Origin: Amblyomma americanum
Lineage: Eukaryota > Arthropoda > Arachnida > Ixodida > Ixodidae
Reading direction: 5' to 3'
Assembly: GCF_052857255.1 (NCBI RefSeq)
Contig: NC_135500.1
Coordinates: 165,598,683-165,662,682, forward strand
Length of the DNA stretch: 64,000 bases
The notes beneath the pieces were generated by a model, which saw only the letters and a list, made by a program, of their open reading frames with translations, did not search any database and had not been told where the DNA came from. How positions within the stretch are numbered: the first letter of the stretch is position 1; the number at the start of each line of letters is the position of its first letter. This document shows positions 44,733 to 57,364 of the stretch, piece after piece. The position numbers and the translations under genes were made by a program.

Positions 44733-47218
44733 GTGGAGCCTGCTTAGTGGTACGAACGGAGATAGTACCAAGGCAAAAAGGAGACACAAATCTCTTTATC
44801 CTTAATGTATGCAATCCGCCCAAAAAACAAAGGCAACGGACTCCCACACTTGTTGATAAACACAATATAAAGCTGAGTGCTAAAGCTCATCTAATAATTG
44901 TGGAAGACTTCAACTCTCAACACCCAGCGTGGGGATATACCAAAGCAACTCCGAAAGGGAACCTGCTCTGGCAAACCGTCCAATCACTAGGGCTCACAAC
45001 GCTAAACAACCAGAGTGACCACCCACGCATGGGTAACAGTGTATGTGTAGGCACATCTCCAGTCTTCTCCCTCTCTAAAAACGTCAAGGACCCAAAGTAG
45101 GTCAACACCGGGAAAAATCTTGGTAGTGATCACTTCATCCTGAGCATCACCTTCCCCACGACAAAACTAAAAAACAGAGCTAAAGAAGTACAAACCAACC
45201 ACTAGGACAAGTTTAGGGAACTTCGCAACAAAACAGCTCCGAAGGAGATGTCTAACCTTAGAGACTGGGTTATCGCCCTCAATGAGGATGCAGCTCCACT
45301 AGCGTTGTGGTGCCAGTTGGAAAAACAGAGCAGATTGCAGATTCAACACTCTTACACCTGTGGCAGGCACAAAAAGGCCTCCACAATTGCTGGAAGAAGC
45401 AAAAACACAACAAGCGACTCCGCGAAAAGATATCTGAGATCGAGAGGAAAATCGAGGAACATACACTTACACTCCAGACACACAATACTTAAACCAAATA
45501 TGTGAAAGCCTCAACGGACAGCTCAGAAATAAGGAGACATGACATCTTCTAAGACATCTGCTTGACCCAGAACAAACACGTACCGTGCAACAAAGTCAAC
45601 CGTACATACTCATACATAAATATGAGGGTACAACTGAAGACCTAATCAAAGAGCTAACAGAACGCTATCTAAACTCGGATGAGGGTACCATACAACCAGA
45701 CTACCGGTGGACTCCTAATCCAAATTTTAGACGGAGGCGTCACAGACGCAGAGGTCTGGTGCGCAATTCAAAAACTGTGGACAACATCTGCGGCAAGACC
45801 AGACAAAGTAACAAATAGGACTCCCAGAAACTTAGACACAACGTCGATCGCGGCAGTTACAGACCTTATGAACAAATACTGGCATGCAGGCGACATACCA
45901 TAAGAGTGGAAACACACGAAAATCACTTTTATTCATAAAGCGGATAAGAAACTCAGCACTGAGAATCTACACCCAATTTCATTAACATCATGCCTAGGCA
46001 AACTAATGGAGCATGTCATCCTGAACAGGCTCCAAAGCTATGAGGAGGCATTAACCTCCTACCTGAAACAGTGTTAGGATTCAAGGCCCGACTATCTACC
46101 AAGGACATACTCTTGCAGCTTAACAAGGACATAGTTGAAGCTGACGAGGGAACCGGAACGAAAGTAATTTTGGGTTTAGAACTTATTAAAGCTTTAGATA
46201 ACGTCACGCACAAAGCTATTTTGACAAACTTGTCGGAAATCAACCCCGGAGAAAGGACGCACAACTACATCCGATCCTTCCTCACTAACAGAACAGCAGT
46301 GATAACGGTCGGAACAATGGAGTCTGCCCCAATCACACAAGGAATAAAAGGAACATCACAGGGCTCCGTCCTGTCCCCTTTCCTTTTTAACCTCTCCCTC
46401 ATCAAAATTCGCCCCAAATTGGCACAAATACCAGACCTACATCACACGCTCTATGCAGATGACATCATGCTTTGAGTAACCAAAGGAAGCGAAGGCTACA
46501 TAGAAGACACACTCCATGAAGCAGTGGGAATAATTGAGGCATGCGCATGAAAATCCGGCCTCACTTGTTCTGAGCAAAAATCTGAACTCTTCGTGATACG
46601 CCATAAACAAAGAGGTAGGAGCACTACAACTTCTCTCCCGCAAAAAAAAAAACGTCTATGTCAATGAACGATCCGTCAAAGAAGTACAAACCATGAGAAT
46701 ACTTGGGTTGTATTTACAAACAAATGGAAAGAATAATGACACACTCAGTAAGCTAAAACGCACGGTAGAACCGACGGCGCGATTAATCCGCCGCATCGCT
46801 AACTGAAGACAAGAGGTGAGGGAAAGAAATTTATGCTGAGTAACGCAGGCCTTTGCGCTAAGCAGGATACTCTATGCCACCCATTATCTCAAATTTACTA
46901 AAACAGAAAAAGACCAATTTGATAGCATGATACGGCAGGCCTACAAAGCTACCTTAGAACTTCTATTAAATGCCTCTACCGAAAGGCTTATTAGGTTAGG
47001 AATACACAACACCTGCAATGAACTGAAAGAAGCCCATTTAATGGCTCAAGCAGCGAGATTCGCCACTTCTAGAACTGGCAGGAGTATTCTTACCAGGCTT
47101 GGAATTAACTTTATACCTACGAATAAAGACGCTAAAGTAGACTTTCCCCGCGAGTATAGGACGCCCTACTAATCAGACCACTTCCAAAAACCATGCACCC
47201 CATACACCACGAGGGTAG
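44733..47218 (+). mobile_element. Decayed RNase H-type LINE, 5' part: endonuclease and reverse transcriptase
   Basis: The 5'-truncated element begins inside the apurinic-like endonuclease. NLFILNVCNPPK, then VEDFNSQHPAWGY (around 44903-44940) and a GSDHFIL block (around 45130) are the usual endonuclease signatures. Reverse transcriptase follows with KARLSTKDIL (around 46083), QGIKGTSQGSVLSPFLFNLSL (around 46341-46400), and the catalytic YADDIML (around 46453-46473). A SGLTCSEQKSELF block follows, then the thumb. Stops and frameshifts break the frame repeatedly (for example the stop at 45098). The sequence continues at 48877 after the inserted LINE. Gene content and order match LINEs of the I/R1-like, RNase H-bearing groups. 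Confidence 0.85.
47206..47218. repeat. 13-bp target-site duplication, left copy
   Basis: 'accacgagggtag' here is identical to 48875-48887. The two flank the minus-strand LINE and fall in the same host codons (H-E-G-R), as expected if the host LINE was continuous before insertion. Confidence 0.85.
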
Positions 47219-48876
47219 GATAGGATAGGAAAACTTTTATTGAATCATAAGTATTTAGGCGATCAGAAGTCTTCTTGCTTGCTTCGCGTGTCGCTGTCTT
47301 CACGCTGCGCTGCAGGGAAGGCTTCTTCAGCAAAGGGTGGTCCCTCAGGCCAGGGCTCCACTGAGTTTGGCTGCATCCCGTGCGTGCTCTACCATCCTCT
47401 TTTGGACGGCGAGCTCGCAGCTGACGAGCCGGCTCTCCCAGTGCTCCGCACTCGGGGGTTTGTGTTCTCGGAATGCGTTGTTTCGTTCGCATTCCCATGT
47501 TATGTGAAATAGTGTGGGTGTGGCCCCGCACCACGGGCATGTGCCCCTATATTCCGTTGGGAACATCTTGTTGTATATAAAGAGGTTGGGGAAGGAACCT
47601 GTTTGTAATCTACGCCAATCTGTTGCCTCCTCCTTGGTTAGTGCTTTATGCGGGGGCGGATATTTATATCTCACCCCTCTGTGATGTTGGAGTAGTTCTG
47701 AATAGCTCTCCCCGAGGATCATGGCGCTCAGACCACGGCTCTCCTGCTGCTGTCCGACTCGGAAACAAAAAGCTCGAGCTAGACCATCCGCCGCCTCATT
47801 GCCCCTTATGCCCTCGTGCGCAGGTATCCAGATTAAATTATGTTGGACTGTTATGCTCTCTGAGAGGTTGCACTCTCTGAGCACCTTAAGAGCAGCTTTG
47901 CTAATTCTGCCCTTCGTATAATTTCGACAGGTCTCTTTTGAGTCCGTGAGAATATTCAATGATTTGTTCTCCCTATATCCTTTTGCTGCCGCCAGCGCCA
48001 CGGCTAACTCCTCGGCGTCCGTTATACTCCAGATTTCCGTGGATGCCCCGGAGGTTAGTTCCCCATCTTTGTTTACTACCACTGCCGTACCTATGTATTT
48101 GCTTCTGCCGCTCGCTACTTCCATAGCGCTTGCGTCCGTGTAGAAGGTGTTATCCTTCCCCGCTAGTGTTCTTTCAATGTGTTCTGCCCTGGCCTTCCTT
48201 CTGCCTTCGTGGAGCCTGGGGTCCATGTTCTTTGGAATGGGTCTGACATAAAATGTTTTCCTTATTTCGGTAGGCATGTCTTCGTACCGCTTTGTGTCGA
48301 TGTATTCGCAGCCTATTCTGTCGAGCAGTGCTCTCCCAGTGTAGGTCCCTCCTAGTCTTTTAATTTGCGATTTTCGTTGCGCTTCCACCAGTTCTAGGAA
48401 GGTGTTGTTGACGCCAAGCTGCATGAGCTTTTCGTTGGGTGTGTTTCTTGACAGGTGTAATGCTGTCTTGTATGCTTTCCTTAGAATGGTTTCGATTTCT
48501 TCATTAGACGTTTTGGTCCTTACGTGGAAGGGAAGCGAGTACGTAACTCTGCTTACAATGAGGCTGTTGACCAATCTTAGGGTGTCTTCTTCTTTCATCC
48601 CATGTCTTCTTTGAGAGACTCTGCTTATCATTCTGCTGACACTTTCTGTTGATTTCTTGAGTAGGGAAATCGTGTGGTCGCATTTCCTACTACCCTGCAG
48701 CCACATGCCGAGGATGCGGATCATTTTGCATTCCGGTATGAGTTGTCCTTCGAGAGAGACTTCCAGTTTCGCCTTAGTCTGGTGTCGGCCCACTCTCAGG
48801 AGTTCAGACTTTTCTGTAGAACAGTTAAGAAGCGGCAAGATGCGTAGAAGACTACGTGACAGCTAGAGGCCTCAAC
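47219..48876 (-). mobile_element. Young 5'-truncated LINE nested in an older LINE, with 5' inversion
   Basis: A 3'-terminal LINE fragment in minus orientation. The 3' end carries AATAAA (47236-47241) and a short (CCTAT)n tail at 47219-47231. The body reaches 48840, and 48841-48876 is a piece of the same element in plus orientation. Exact 13-bp direct repeats flank the whole, a classic target-primed integration. It is far better preserved than its host, having one uninterrupted frame, so it arrived later. Confidence 0.88.
47345..48838 (-). CDS. LINE ORF2 C-terminal part: RT thumb, RNase H and zinc knuckle
   Basis: An open frame of about 490 residues begins just after the catalytic palm of the reverse transcriptase (CSTEKSELLRVG) and so lacks endonuclease and the YADD site. 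It then holds the thumb. RNase H has its four acidic positions intact: YTDASA, ITDAEELAVALA, ILTDSKET, and the D of HEGIRGNEAADGLARA. Last is a C-x2-C-x7-H-x4-C zinc knuckle (CPWCGATPTLFHITWEC). The protein cannot copy itself, but the intact frame shows recent insertion. The true start is an artefact of truncation. Confidence 0.85.
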   Translation of the reverse strand: MPLLNCSTEKSELLRVGRHQTKAKLEVSLEGQLIPECKMIRILGMWLQGSRKCDHTISLLKKSTESVSRMISRVSQRRHGMKEEDTLRLVNSLIVSRVTYSLPFHVRTKTSNEEIETILRKAYKTALHLSRNTPNEKLMQLGVNNTFLELVEAQRKSQIKRLGGTYTGRALLDRIGCEYIDTKRYEDMPTEIRKTFYVRPIPKNMDPRLHEGRRKARAEHIERTLAGKDNTFYTDASAMEVASGRSKYIGTAVVVNKDGELTSGASTEIWSITDAEELAVALAAAKGYRENKSLNILTDSKETCRNYTKGRISKAALKVLRECNLSESITVQHNLIWIPAHEGIRGNEAADGLARAFCFRVGQQQESRGLSAMILGESYSELLQHHRGVRYKYPPPHKALTKEEATDWRRLQTGSFPNLFIYNKMFPTEYRGTCPWCGATPTLFHITWECERNNAFREHKPPSAEHWESRLVSCELAVQKRMVEHARDAAKLSGALA

Positions 48877-48887
48877 CACGAGGGTAG
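48875..48887. repeat. 13-bp target-site duplication, right copy
   Basis: Identical to 47206-47218. Just to its left the inverted LINE segment ends in 'ggcctcaac', sharing the bases 'aac/acc' with the duplication (microhomology). Confidence 0.85.
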
Positions 48888-49770
48888 AAGACAAGCACGA
48901 GCCAAAGCCTTACATAATAAATACGGACAGTGCGCTGGAACAATTTATGTAGATGCGGCAGAATACAAACATACAGATGCCTTTGCAACTGTGGCTGTGA
49001 ACGAGAATGGTGACCACATCGTCTTGGCAACCATATAAACGAAATCTCCTGAAACGGCAGTAGAGGCGGCTATAGCCCTCGCCCTAGCGCATACCCAAGA
49101 GAGCACCATTCTCAGCGACACCAAAATGGCTATCTATAATTTCGCAAAAGGGCGAATTACAAACATGTCCTTTAGAATCCTTAACGCCACCAAATTCTCA
49201 CCAAATTATTCCGAACTGATATGGGTGCCAGCCCATTCCGGGAATCCGGGGAACGAGGCAGCCCACAATAAAGCCCGAGGTTTCGTCGACCGGGCAGTGG
49301 ATCAGTCTGGCTCCCTGAATTTCACGGACTTCTTGCTCACAAATCATGATCTCACCAATCATTTTAAACTAGAGAGGAGAACTTTCCCCTGCTCCGGACA
49401 AAAGCCTGACTAAAGAGCAAGAGGTTACGTGGCGTCGTCTACAGACGAGATCGATACGCACCCCAACACTCCTCGCGCACATCTATTCGGATCTATACAA
49501 CTCGAACTGTAAACACTGTGGCCAACGAGCCAACTACAGTCACATCCTGTGGGATTGTAAAATAAAGCCACCCCCGGGTGACCTAGTTACCGCTCATACT
49601 CTCGAGCGGTGGGAGGCCGTGCTGGCTAGCTCTGACTCCAGAACGCCAGTTCTGGTGGTGGATTGGGCTGACAAAGTCGTCGAGGGCTATGTACTCTCGA
49701 CCACTTAACGCGACCTCTTACCAAGCTCTTTCCAGCGAATAAAATGTTTTACAATCAATGATACGAAAAC
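48877..49770 (+). mobile_element. Decayed RNase H-type LINE, 3' part: RNase H, zinc knuckle and 3' end
   Basis: Continues the element of 44733-47218. RNase H blocks are TIYVDAA (around 48943), ETAVEAAIALALAH after an in-frame stop (48920-49090 region), ILSDTKMA (around 49108) and WVPAHSGNPGNEAAHNKARG (around 49219-49278). The final catalytic Asp (normally N-E-A-A-D) is His, so the enzyme would be dead even without the stops. The zinc knuckle CKHCGQRANYSHILWDC is at about 49512-49560. A coding end VVEGYVLSTT precedes TAA at 49706-49708, then AATAAA at 49738-49743 and the probable 3' end near 49770. Confidence 0.85.
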
Positions 49771-50841
49771 ATAACCGAGGAGTAAAAACGAAGCTTTACT
49801 TCAAGCATTATGCCATGATGTTGATCTGTCGTGACCATGGGGTGGTGATATTTGACGTCTCGTAGTTTGAATTTGGCGTACGGCGCTAGTTCGCGGAGCG
49901 CCCACGAGGCCTCCAACGCCACCCTCGTGTCCGCTATATTTAGCGGCAGAACTCTGGCGTAGCTGTACGCGTTGCCGGACCATCGGCACTAACCCAAGCG
50001 TTACATCACGCATCAACTTCGCGAGCCGACGCGCTCCTCAAGCTATCTCTAGAGGGCGCTTCTCTAGAAGATTTTAGAGGCGTCACCGAGCCTGCTAAAT
50101 AGTAAGTAAAAATTTGCGCGCTCACTTGAGGCAGAACTCGTGCTAACCGGTTAGGAGTCAGTTGACCTCGAGGAGGAGCCCTGTCGGGTCATCTGTTTCA
50201 GGTGAGACTATGGGAGATCTAAATAAATGGGTTTCTTTTCCCGCCATCTTATTTTTGGTATGTTCAGACACCGAAAAGAATCAAAAGAAAAAAGGCTTAG
50301 ATAATAAATATTTACACCAGCATTTACGATGAATGAGACAAAAAGTAATATTCTTGTCACACCGCGGCAGCTCCTCTCGGCAGCTACTTGAGAGTAATGT
50401 CTGCCCATCAAGTTCCAGCTGAGTTCTACTTCTGGCGGGCACGGCACAATGCTCGTAAACGTAATGTAAATAGCTTTTATGGCCTCTCTTCAAAATCAGT
50501 CAACAAGATAAGTAAAATTGGTGCAAGCTTTCTCTAACGTCATGTACCCAAAGATGTATGAAAACGAGCCAATAGCCAGCGCTGCCCTACGCATAAGAAC
50601 CGACATCACTCACTTGATCAATCGGAACCGCAGGGACTATCATAATTTTTCTACCGCGAACATTTGCGGCCCCTGCGACGCAAGCGGAGGAGGCTTATTA
50701 GCAATCTCGATGGGGCGACATTGCTACAGTGCTAAATATCTTAGAGAGGTCGCTATAAAGAATATTTAGGGCGGAGGAGGATGATAGTGACGAGTGGGTG
50801 GGTATGATAAATTAAAAATCCCGCAGCTGCTCGTGTGCCGT
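49771..50841. other. No recognisable gene
   Basis: Short frames only. The plus-strand frame at 50518-50769 has no motif or splice support. Confidence 0.4.
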
Positions 50842-50970
50842 AAGAGGCGCTGTAGTGAAGCGTTCCGAGTTGATTTAAACCATGTGTGGCTCTTCAACAT
50901 GCGCTGACTTCACTGAGCACACGGCGCCTTCTGCGCCTCGCCTGCGTCAAAATGCAACCACTGCTGCATA
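50842..50970 (-). repeat. Diverged Ruka-like SINE body
   Basis: On the plus strand the inverted body is recognisable: 'gaggcgctgtagtgaagcg', 'atgcgctgacttcactgagc' and 'cctgcgtcaaaatgcaacca', collinear with 33214 and 43081. The head and 3' end are lost. Confidence 0.65.
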
Positions 50971-52006
50971 AGTTTGTTCTCGTATGGGAGAACCGCGGTT
51001 CGCACGCGGTTCCCACTCCCATCGGAACAGCGGCAGGTATGGGAGTTGGAACGGCAGGTATGAACTAAAAAAGAATTGGTTGGCCCGACGCACTTTGTTG
51101 CACATATTGAAGCTTGACTTCAATTTTCCCACATGCAAATTTAAAATCATGCGGGTAGTGTATCGTTGATGAAGAATGTGAGCTAATGTTAAGGGGCTGA
51201 ATGGCTGAAAGCTGTCATGTAAGTAGCTGTCACGCGGTACCAATGCGATTCATCTAGAATTAAGTCGCTCCCAGGAGAACAAGCCCCGCCTGGCATTAGC
51301 AGCGTTGTTCGGCCCTCTGCCTTCTACAATCCCGCTTCTTCAACTCTTTCAGCAAGATGTATAGGTGTATAGCTCAAGAGTAGAGAGCACAGCTTTCAAG
51401 ACTTTGATAACAAAGTAAGAAAATATTTAGGGCAAAAGACATCAACCAAGACTGCTGCAGAGGGCAGGGAAGTGTAATGTGTCATGAATCTGCACCGATT
51501 TCAGCAAATCGCTTGAAGAACATCGGAGCACCGCAGTTAAGCGAGCCTATGGCAGGATTAACGAGTCCACGACAACCTTTCGAAACCTGGGATAGAGCCT
51601 AGTCGAGCTTCTGATGCTGCCCGGCGGAATTCTCCGGCAATAATCAGATCGAGCGAAAATCATTTCCGGAAACACGGCGCCTCCTCCCACTCGGAACTGC
51701 CAGCCGGAGAAACAGCGACACGGCACCTGTTGTCTAGGTCTGTTTGTCCTTTAATTGCTTCGTCTTCGTGTACAGACATGTCGCATTTACCGTATTTACT
51801 CGATTCTAACGTGCACCTTTTCTGACAAAAACTGAGCTTCAAGGCGGCACGCACTTCTCAGTCGGAGGCAAGACGAAAATCACGGAAAGGACTGCCGCAG
51901 CGTCATTGATGTCACAACTTCGCAAGTAATCGTTTTTGCTTTGGCACATGGTATTGTGTTAGGGACAAAATTCCCAGATATTTCCCGGTGCATTACAGAC
52001 TACAGC
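50971..52006. other. No recognisable gene
   Basis: Short unsupported frames only. Confidence 0.4.
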
Positions 52007-52154
52007 GTCCATTTTATTAATTGGCAGCAAATCATTCACTATCATCATTATCAGTCTGACTACATAAACTGCAAGACAACGTCGATTTTGTTCAATGGCA
52101 GCATATGACTCAACACCATCATTACCAGTCTCACTACGTCCACTGGAGGACAAA
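52007..52154. repeat. Diverged tandem duplication at an RTE 3' end
   Basis: 52007-52080 and 52081-52154 align over about 70 bp: 'gtccattttattaattggca' versus 'gtcgattttgttcaatggca', 'catcattatcagtctgacta' versus 'catcattaccagtctcacta'. Both end near 'gcaagacaa/ggaggacaa'. The right copy joins the RTE 3' region without a break. Confidence 0.7.
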
Positions 52155-53640
52155 GGCAGCTCCACAACCCCTCCAGCTGCGGCCACTTTTTCCCCGCAAA
52201 CTTTTTAATCTCATCCGCCAACCTGACTTTCTGCGCCCCCTGCCACGCTTGCCTTACCTTGGAATACAGTCCCTTACCCTTCACGGCCATCGCTTATCTC
52301 GCCATCGCATTACATGCCCTTCCCAAGGCCATTTTTTATTCTTCATTTAGAAATGGGATACATTTAACTCGAGTTTGTTCCCTGAGCCTCTTTGCTTTCG
52401 TCCTGCCTGTTAACGTTACATCTATCGTTATTATTTCCCTATCGTTACACCTATCGCTTTTCTCAATTTTAATGTTGTCCTTTCTCCTTAGCCTCCACGT
52501 TTGTGCTTCATAGGTATGCACCAGCATCACAGAGACTTTAAATACTTTCTTCTTGTTGAATATTTATAGACTGGTATTCATCACCTGAGAGCACCTGCCG
52601 TAAGCTCTCCACCCCATCTTATTCTCCCAGTTACTTCACTCTCGTGGTCCAGATCTTTTGTGAATACCTGCCCTAAATATACGTATTCCGCTATACTTCA
52701 ACGTTTAAGTGCCTATCGTAAGCTGCTGTTTTCTTCCGAGACTGTTCAGCGCATTACTTAAGATTTCTACATATTAATTCTTGGACTCACCGTTCTGCTT
52801 CGTCTGTCCAAGTCCTCGATCATTCTTTTTAATTCGTCCGCTGAGTTACTTAGCAAAGTAATCTCATCAGTGACTTATAGATTAGCGAGGTGTTCTTCAT
52901 TAACGTTTATCCCTAATTCTTCCCAATTTAGATCTCTTGATACATACTGGAAACACGCGGTGAATAGTACTGGAGATTGCATGTCTCCTTGCTTTAGAAA
53001 TGCTTGGGATTGGGCTCGTTGGAATATCGTAATTTCAAAAGCTGCGCTGTTTGGGCAAACAGAGACGTGGAAGGGTGCCGAACGCCCTTCTTGATTGCTA
53101 TTTAAAACACTTTGACCGTGTGGTACTGTGGGTGCTGTGAAACATATATTTTTCAGAACCCTTACATACACCCATTTTATGCCCTGGTTAAGCAATACTT
53201 GCATGACCACTGAGATTTCGACTTAGTCAAATTCATTCTAGTAATCTTTGAAGGCTACATGTAGAGGATGGGTATATTTTATATTTTGCTTTATCAGCTG
53301 ATTCATGGTATGATACGGAACATTGTCGAGTATCCTTTTCTAAAGACTGCCTTGTTCTTGTGCTGACTGCAGGCTAAGATTGATCTAACTCGAGTAGCTA
53401 TTGCCTTAATTTATGCTTTATAAACAACGGGAAATAAGCTGTCTTGTCTGTAATTTTTTAACTCCTCGGTTTCCTTTGCTCCTGGATTAAGACGGTTTTT
53501 CTGTTCTTTCAAGATTCTTGCACGTTCGAGGTCATGAGGCACTGCGTATACAGAGTGGCAAGTCTTGCACAATATCCCCGTCGTCCTTCAACAAATCTGC
53601 AGTTACCTAATCCACAACAGCCGCTTTTCCCTTTTTAAGT
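52020..53640 (-). mobile_element. Decayed RTE-like LINE, minus strand
   Basis: From right to left the minus strand shows GKAAVVD.VTADLLKDDGDIV (around 53620), then the reverse transcriptase middle. The core reads QGDMQSPVLFTACFQYVSRDL followed by NWEELGINVNEEHLANL, with the catalytic FADDI worn to ITDEI after a stop (around 52870). The 3' non-coding end contains 'ctccagctgcggcc', 'cgcaaactttttaatctcat' and a CAT-rich terminus at about 52100. It is homologous to the copy at 25400. It is 5'-truncated and inactive. Confidence 0.8.
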
Positions 53641-56600
53641 TAGGACGGGATATCCATCGGCAGCATGTAGGACATCCTAACTGCTGCTCAAAACAATGAT
53701 AGCGGCGTCTATAGACTGTAAATATTCGTCCACGTGGCCATCGCATGTGATCACGTGACCAATGACGCCCACGAGACCGCGCGCCTTTTGCAAATTGTTG
53801 GCGTAGCCCAGGCTGCCACAAAGTCTGAGTGTCTTAGTCATTAGCAAAAGACGGGTAGCCGCATGGCGGCAGCTTTCGCAGAGTTTAGCGCTCTACGCAG
53901 CCAAGCATGAACACTTGGGAGTTTTTAACACCCGCAATGCCTTCTTTTTTCCATACGAAAAAGCACGGGGACATGAAGCACATGACATCCGGGCTACGAT
54001 GACATTTAAAAGCTTCTGGCTCAGATCCAAGAGATGGAACCCCCCGAGACATCGGTACTAGGACACAGATCAGGAGGATGAAATGAGATACAATCAAAAC
54101 AAGAAAAAATGTCCAGGGTGATGTTCTAAACTTCTTTTTTTCGCATCCTAAACTGACTTCCTATAGGATTAACACGCAAACACAGAACCAAAAGGATACA
54201 AACACGATGAAAGCAGTGAATCGGCAAACCGCTGCGACCTATGCAATAAAGACTGACGAAGCAATTTAAGGGCAAAAAGAAGTGATCAATAGGACAGGCG
54301 CGCCGAGTAAGTGTTTCTAGCCAACATTTCAGGCCTTGTATTTGGAGCTAAAGAAAAAAATGAATGCTGCCGCTGAGTTCAGCTGGTTGACAAAGTATGT
54401 TCAGCCTAAAGTAATCTGTTATACAAGCGAGCCATTAGACGCGGTGATGATGCAAACCGCCTCCCTTTTCTGCTTTTTCATTTCAGTTTCGGGTGAAGGA
54501 CTGAAACCACTGTTAGCTCTGTGAGTCAGTTTTACATATTTTTGCCTCCTTACTCTGAGGTGACTGATGTGCGTTATGTTTTAATTTTCGTCTTTGACTA
54601 AAGCGTAAAATAACTATTCCTGCCTCCCAAATGTCATTGCATTGCAGCATTGCCGCAATACCTCTTCAGCATGCGGTAATTACTAAAGAAAGGATAATTT
54701 CAGATGGAAGAAAAGAACGGGAGGACGACTGGTCTCTGCAGCGGCCACGCTGTCATAACTAAAAATTAGTACTCGGAAATATAACCATTTGCTATTTCTT
54801 TTTTGTATACCACAGTTTCTTGCACCGGGGTTCAGAAAGGGTGCCTGCCTTTTCATGCACTTTTCCCGCAGACTGTTTTCACAATTGAGCACTGAACAGT
54901 CGAAGCATCACCTTCTTCCGACTTGAAACAGTGCTCAGTGTTTCCTGTATATGTCCAGCGTCAGGTAAGCTCCCTCACTACTTTGAATGAGTAAACACTT
55001 CCCATCTTCGAGGAGACTGTTGTTTGCTTAACCAGCAGCAGCCCCAAGAGTGGGAGGTTCATATCCAGCAAAACCTATCAGGTGGGAAGCATGGCACTTA
55101 GTCACGACCAGTGTTTCCAGGACGAGAACTGCTGACCTTATGAAACTATGGCGGATATCAAGCCATTCCAGTACAGCTGGGTACGATCTACATACACTCC
55201 GTGTGATAATCTTCTAGGATAAATTAACCCATGTAAAATGACGAGGACTAAGCTTCTTTCGCTATATCTTCTGCGGATAGATGCAAGACTGGCGGGCGCA
55301 GGCCCCACAGTGAAGAGAGACCTTGCTGCCAATGTGTGTGCCATAATGCTAGCAAATATTCGGTGAAAACCGTCAGTGCTATTTCTTTCTGCAGAAGTTT
55401 GAAAGATCATTTCGAACAGTGCGCACGAAGATCTTATAGTATGCGGCTGTAGTGACTGCTTTAGATATGTTGCATTTTAAAACTGTACATTTCTTTGCCA
55501 GAGCTGGGGCGCGCGCATTGTTGGGCCTGTTGGGTCACTTAGAGTGCACTTAATTGGCCGCAATATCGGGCGCCACGAAAGGCTTCGCACGATTGGTTCA
55601 ACAGATATGAAACGCTTTAAAAATAAACCAACATTTCTGAAAACAGGGCTATTTCTTGTTTTTCGATGTGGTTTATGACTGCTCAAAGAATACCGCTGAT
55701 ATATCACATAAATAAACTTTTAGAACCTGTGAGAAAGATTTATTTTACACAGTTTTCTCCTTCATCACGAAACCACTAGTACATTAATCAATTTCAACTA
55801 GTAAGGAGTTAATTACTAAACGAAATATACCGCCTAAAGCGTTAACTGACCTTTAAAAGCAGTATTCCAGTTTCGGAGGGGAAAAACGAAGCAGATATTT
55901 TCGTTTTTAGTTTTGGAAGAAAAATAAAAGCTAGAAATTCGAATATTTGAAGCAGTCTTCTTTCTTCTCAGCAAGGGAAGGAAGCTCACTGGTTCTTCCT
56001 CTCATTTTCAAGAGTTGTGTAGGCATGGAGTTGATCCACATCCCCGGCGCTGCAGCTGTATTAGAAAAAGAAAAAGATACAACTGTAATAGAAAAAATAA
56101 TCACCGTTAGAAAGACCGATTGAAATAATATTGGAAATAAAAATGAAGAGGTGGTGACGCTGTGGACTCCTAAGGCGTAACATCGGCTCGGGCGAGCGCG
56201 GAGTCTTTACTTGCGGACGATGATCAATTGAACGCGGGAAATTCACGGTTATCTAGCTCAAATATAGACCTTTGCCGCTAGCGCCTTCAATTTTATGCAG
56301 TCCTCTCCGTTCGGTGGACAGGCAACCTATTCGCGCTTATAAGGTTTTGCCTTGAGGCTGTCCTTTCAGTGCGCGGATATTCCCCGCACGTCCACTTGCG
56401 GCAGTCACGGCCCCTTTTCTGCTCGCTTTTCCATAAATCACGTAGTCTTATTGACACCATCGCCATATTCTCGCAGTCCAGCTCGATTCTTTCTTGGCGA
56501 ACTGTGCATCCCAACCTCTTCTTTCTTTTGTCACTGTGTCTAACAACTGTCATTTCGTTCTGCGACTAGTTTGTGTGAGTAATTTATATTCCTCTATTGA

Positions 56601-57364
56601 ACGGCGAACACTGAGTGCAGCCAAGAAAAAAAAAACAAAAGAAGGAAAGCCAATAAAAACTTCGAAGTTCAATGTTTTCAGCGAAGAGGAAAGACAAAAT
56701 AATGAGGGTCATTGGAGACACTGTCCTCACTAATCGTCTTTTTCCTGGATATAAAAAGTCGGGAATAATTAATCAAATTATTTCTCGGCAGCCGCTTTGT
56801 GCCCGCACAGACTCCGAGTGCGTTTTGTATTGACGCGATGCAGGCCATTTCTCTGTTTTGTCCATTCTGAATGCTCTGAATTTAAAAGATTAGGTATTTT
56901 ACTTTCGGGAGAATAACGGGGGCAGAGGAAGAATTCGGTTGAAAACCTTAGTAACAAAGAGCACCTTAAAAAGCCCCGAGCGCATACCACTATGTATGTG
57001 AACAGGTATCTTTGAGAAACACACACAAAGAAAGAAAATGTGACATAATGAGGGCCCAGAAGTCATCGAAGTTTCTTTATCAATTACGTTAGGTGGACCA
57101 CAGCTTTGGTGTTGCTGGTGGCTGCCCCTACATGTATACTTTCAACGCCGTCTAGCAATATATTCAGTAACGCTGGCATAGCAGGAGTTGAAGGTGACCT
57201 ATAGGTTGCACTCCTAACCTGAAGTAACTCCGCTAAAAAGAAGAAAAAGTAACACTGGAAAAATAAGAAAAACCATTAAGTCCTAGATAAAAAGAATGGT
57301 TGCGCATATAAGAATGGAACACCTGCTTTCGAAGTCCAGCTTTAACAGGCAAAAATTTAAAAAT
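53641..57364. other. No recognisable gene
   Basis: Only short frames on both strands; no motif, signal peptide with splice site, or repeat match was found. An open frame at 55138-55410 (minus) and one at 56293-56553 (minus) lack support. Confidence 0.4.
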
